Positions 22,218 to 22,833 of a stretch of DNA of 22,833 nucleotides are shown piece by piece. The stretch is from Bacteroidota bacterium (lineage in GTDB: Bacteria > Bacteroidota > Bacteroidia > Bacteroidales > JADFUO01): assembly GCA_030614305.1 (NCBI GenBank), contig JAUWKH010000003.1:1-22833 (forward strand). The letters are read 5' to 3'. The translations under genes were made by a program, and so were the position numbers. Within the stretch, counting starts at the first letter, position 1; every line of letters begins with the position of its first letter. Under the pieces are notes generated by a model. That model saw only the letters and a list, made by a program, of their open reading frames with translations. It did not search any database and had not been told where the DNA came from.

Positions 22218-22833
22218 ATGAAAAAAGTTTTACTATCAATTTTTACAGTTTTATTGAGCATTACATTATCGGCTCAAATCAGTATTACAAGTGATGATAT
22301 AGTAGGTGCCGGAAAAGTTGTTCTGGAAGCAATCAATACATTACCCTCACCTTCTATTACACCCGGACCGGCAGGACCTGATCAAACTTGGGATTTTTCA
22401 GCTCTGTCAGTAGATTATGTTGATACTATGTGGTTTGCGAATCCCGATTGGACTCCGTATTATGAGCATTTTCCTGCAGCAAATCTGGCAGCGATGAGAA
22501 TTTTTGACAACGAATTAGACAGCGCAGAAATGTATATTTATTTTGAGAAAAATGAAGATGAATTTGCGATTGTTGGAATGGCATTAGAAATGGAACAGAT
22601 TGGCTTTGTTATTTTGCCGTGTATTCCAAAGGAAATTATTGCAGAATTCCCCGTTGAATATCTAAACAGCAGCACAAACGATTTTGAACAATTAATACAG
22701 ATTGAAAATCCTCTTTCTCCTGGTGATTCGGTGAGAATAAAAATTTCAACAAATAAATCAGTTGATGTGGATGCCTGGGGCAGTATAACCATTCCTCTTG
22801 GAACTTTTAATTCTTTAAGGATAAGCGAAACGA
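22218..22833 (+). CDS. Unknown secreted protein, N-terminal part (runs off the window)
   Basis: The frame is open from the ATG at 22218 to the right edge (205 codons). The start, MKKVLLSIFTVLLSITLSAQ, is a clear signal peptide. It continues with ISITSDDIVGAGKVV and PGPAGPDQTWDFSAL, a pattern I associate from memory with Bacteroidetes secreted proteins that end in a type IX sorting domain; that end would lie beyond the window. No enzymatic motif is visible. The presence of its own promoter indicates a separate transcription unit after the MTHFR gene. I do not recognise a function. Confidence 0.8.
   Translation, partial: MKKVLLSIFTVLLSITLSAQISITSDDIVGAGKVVLEAINTLPSPSITPGPAGPDQTWDFSALSVDYVDTMWFANPDWTPYYEHFPAANLAAMRIFDNELDSAEMYIYFEKNEDEFAIVGMALEMEQIGFVILPCIPKEIIAEFPVEYLNSSTNDFEQLIQIENPLSPGDSVRIKISTNKSVDVDAWGSITIPLGTFNSLRISET

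Overview
The window looks like a chromosomal segment of a low-GC Bacteroidetes (probably Bacteroidales or a close relative). The evidence is an M1 peptidase with a C-terminal type IX secretion (Por) sorting domain, a TonB-dependent receptor with an N-terminal carboxypeptidase-regulatory-like domain, weak Shine-Dalgarno sequences, and repeated TAnnTTTG boxes (the Bacteroidetes -7 element) ahead of genes. I see no rRNA, tRNA, CRISPR or insertion sequence.

Layout. (1) 1-831, minus: a beta-lactamase-fold serine hydrolase lipoprotein interrupted by an in-frame stop. (2) 859-1253: a 395-base gap with an unusual heptamer-repeat hairpin and an 18-bp perfect palindrome. (3) 1254-1574, plus: an unknown membrane/zinc-ribbon protein, convergent with (4) the secreted M1 aminopeptidase at 1622-3988. 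(5) 4226-7160, plus: a TolC-like outer-membrane channel and a periplasmic adaptor (MFP), separated by a promoter-plus-terminator arrangement; no inner-membrane pump gene follows. (6) 7266-8360, plus: a small antitoxin-like gene overlapping tsaB, whose first 11 codons look like the start of a lost Doc/Fic toxin, then a 51-residue Cys/Trp-rich protein. (7) 11768-8428, minus: a probable metal-handling operon: HYC_CC_PP-type Cys-rich protein, TonB-dependent receptor, secreted HMA (MerP-like) protein. (8) 11933-22137, plus: a large acyl-CoA block: crotonase, 3-hydroxyacyl-CoA dehydrogenase, SCP-x-type thiolase, terminator; elbB and a nitronate-monooxygenase/FabK-like flavoprotein; acyl-CoA dehydrogenase, etfB, etfA; then a bifunctional homocysteine S-methyltransferase/methylenetetrahydrofolate reductase only 3 bases after etfA. 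(9) 22218 to the right edge: the N-terminal part of an unknown secreted protein.

How the genes work together. Crotonase, hydroxyacyl-CoA dehydrogenase, thiolase, acyl-CoA dehydrogenase and EtfAB together form one complete turn of acyl-CoA oxidation, or in reverse the acetyl-CoA to butyryl-CoA route; the sequence does not settle direction. The receptor/HMA/Cys-rich trio most likely takes up or buffers a thiophilic metal such as copper. The points I rate most worth a second look are the in-frame joining of a toxin-like start to the essential tsaB gene behind a surviving antitoxin-like gene, the metal operon with its intercistronic perfect dyad, and the promoter/terminator leader in front of the efflux adaptor.
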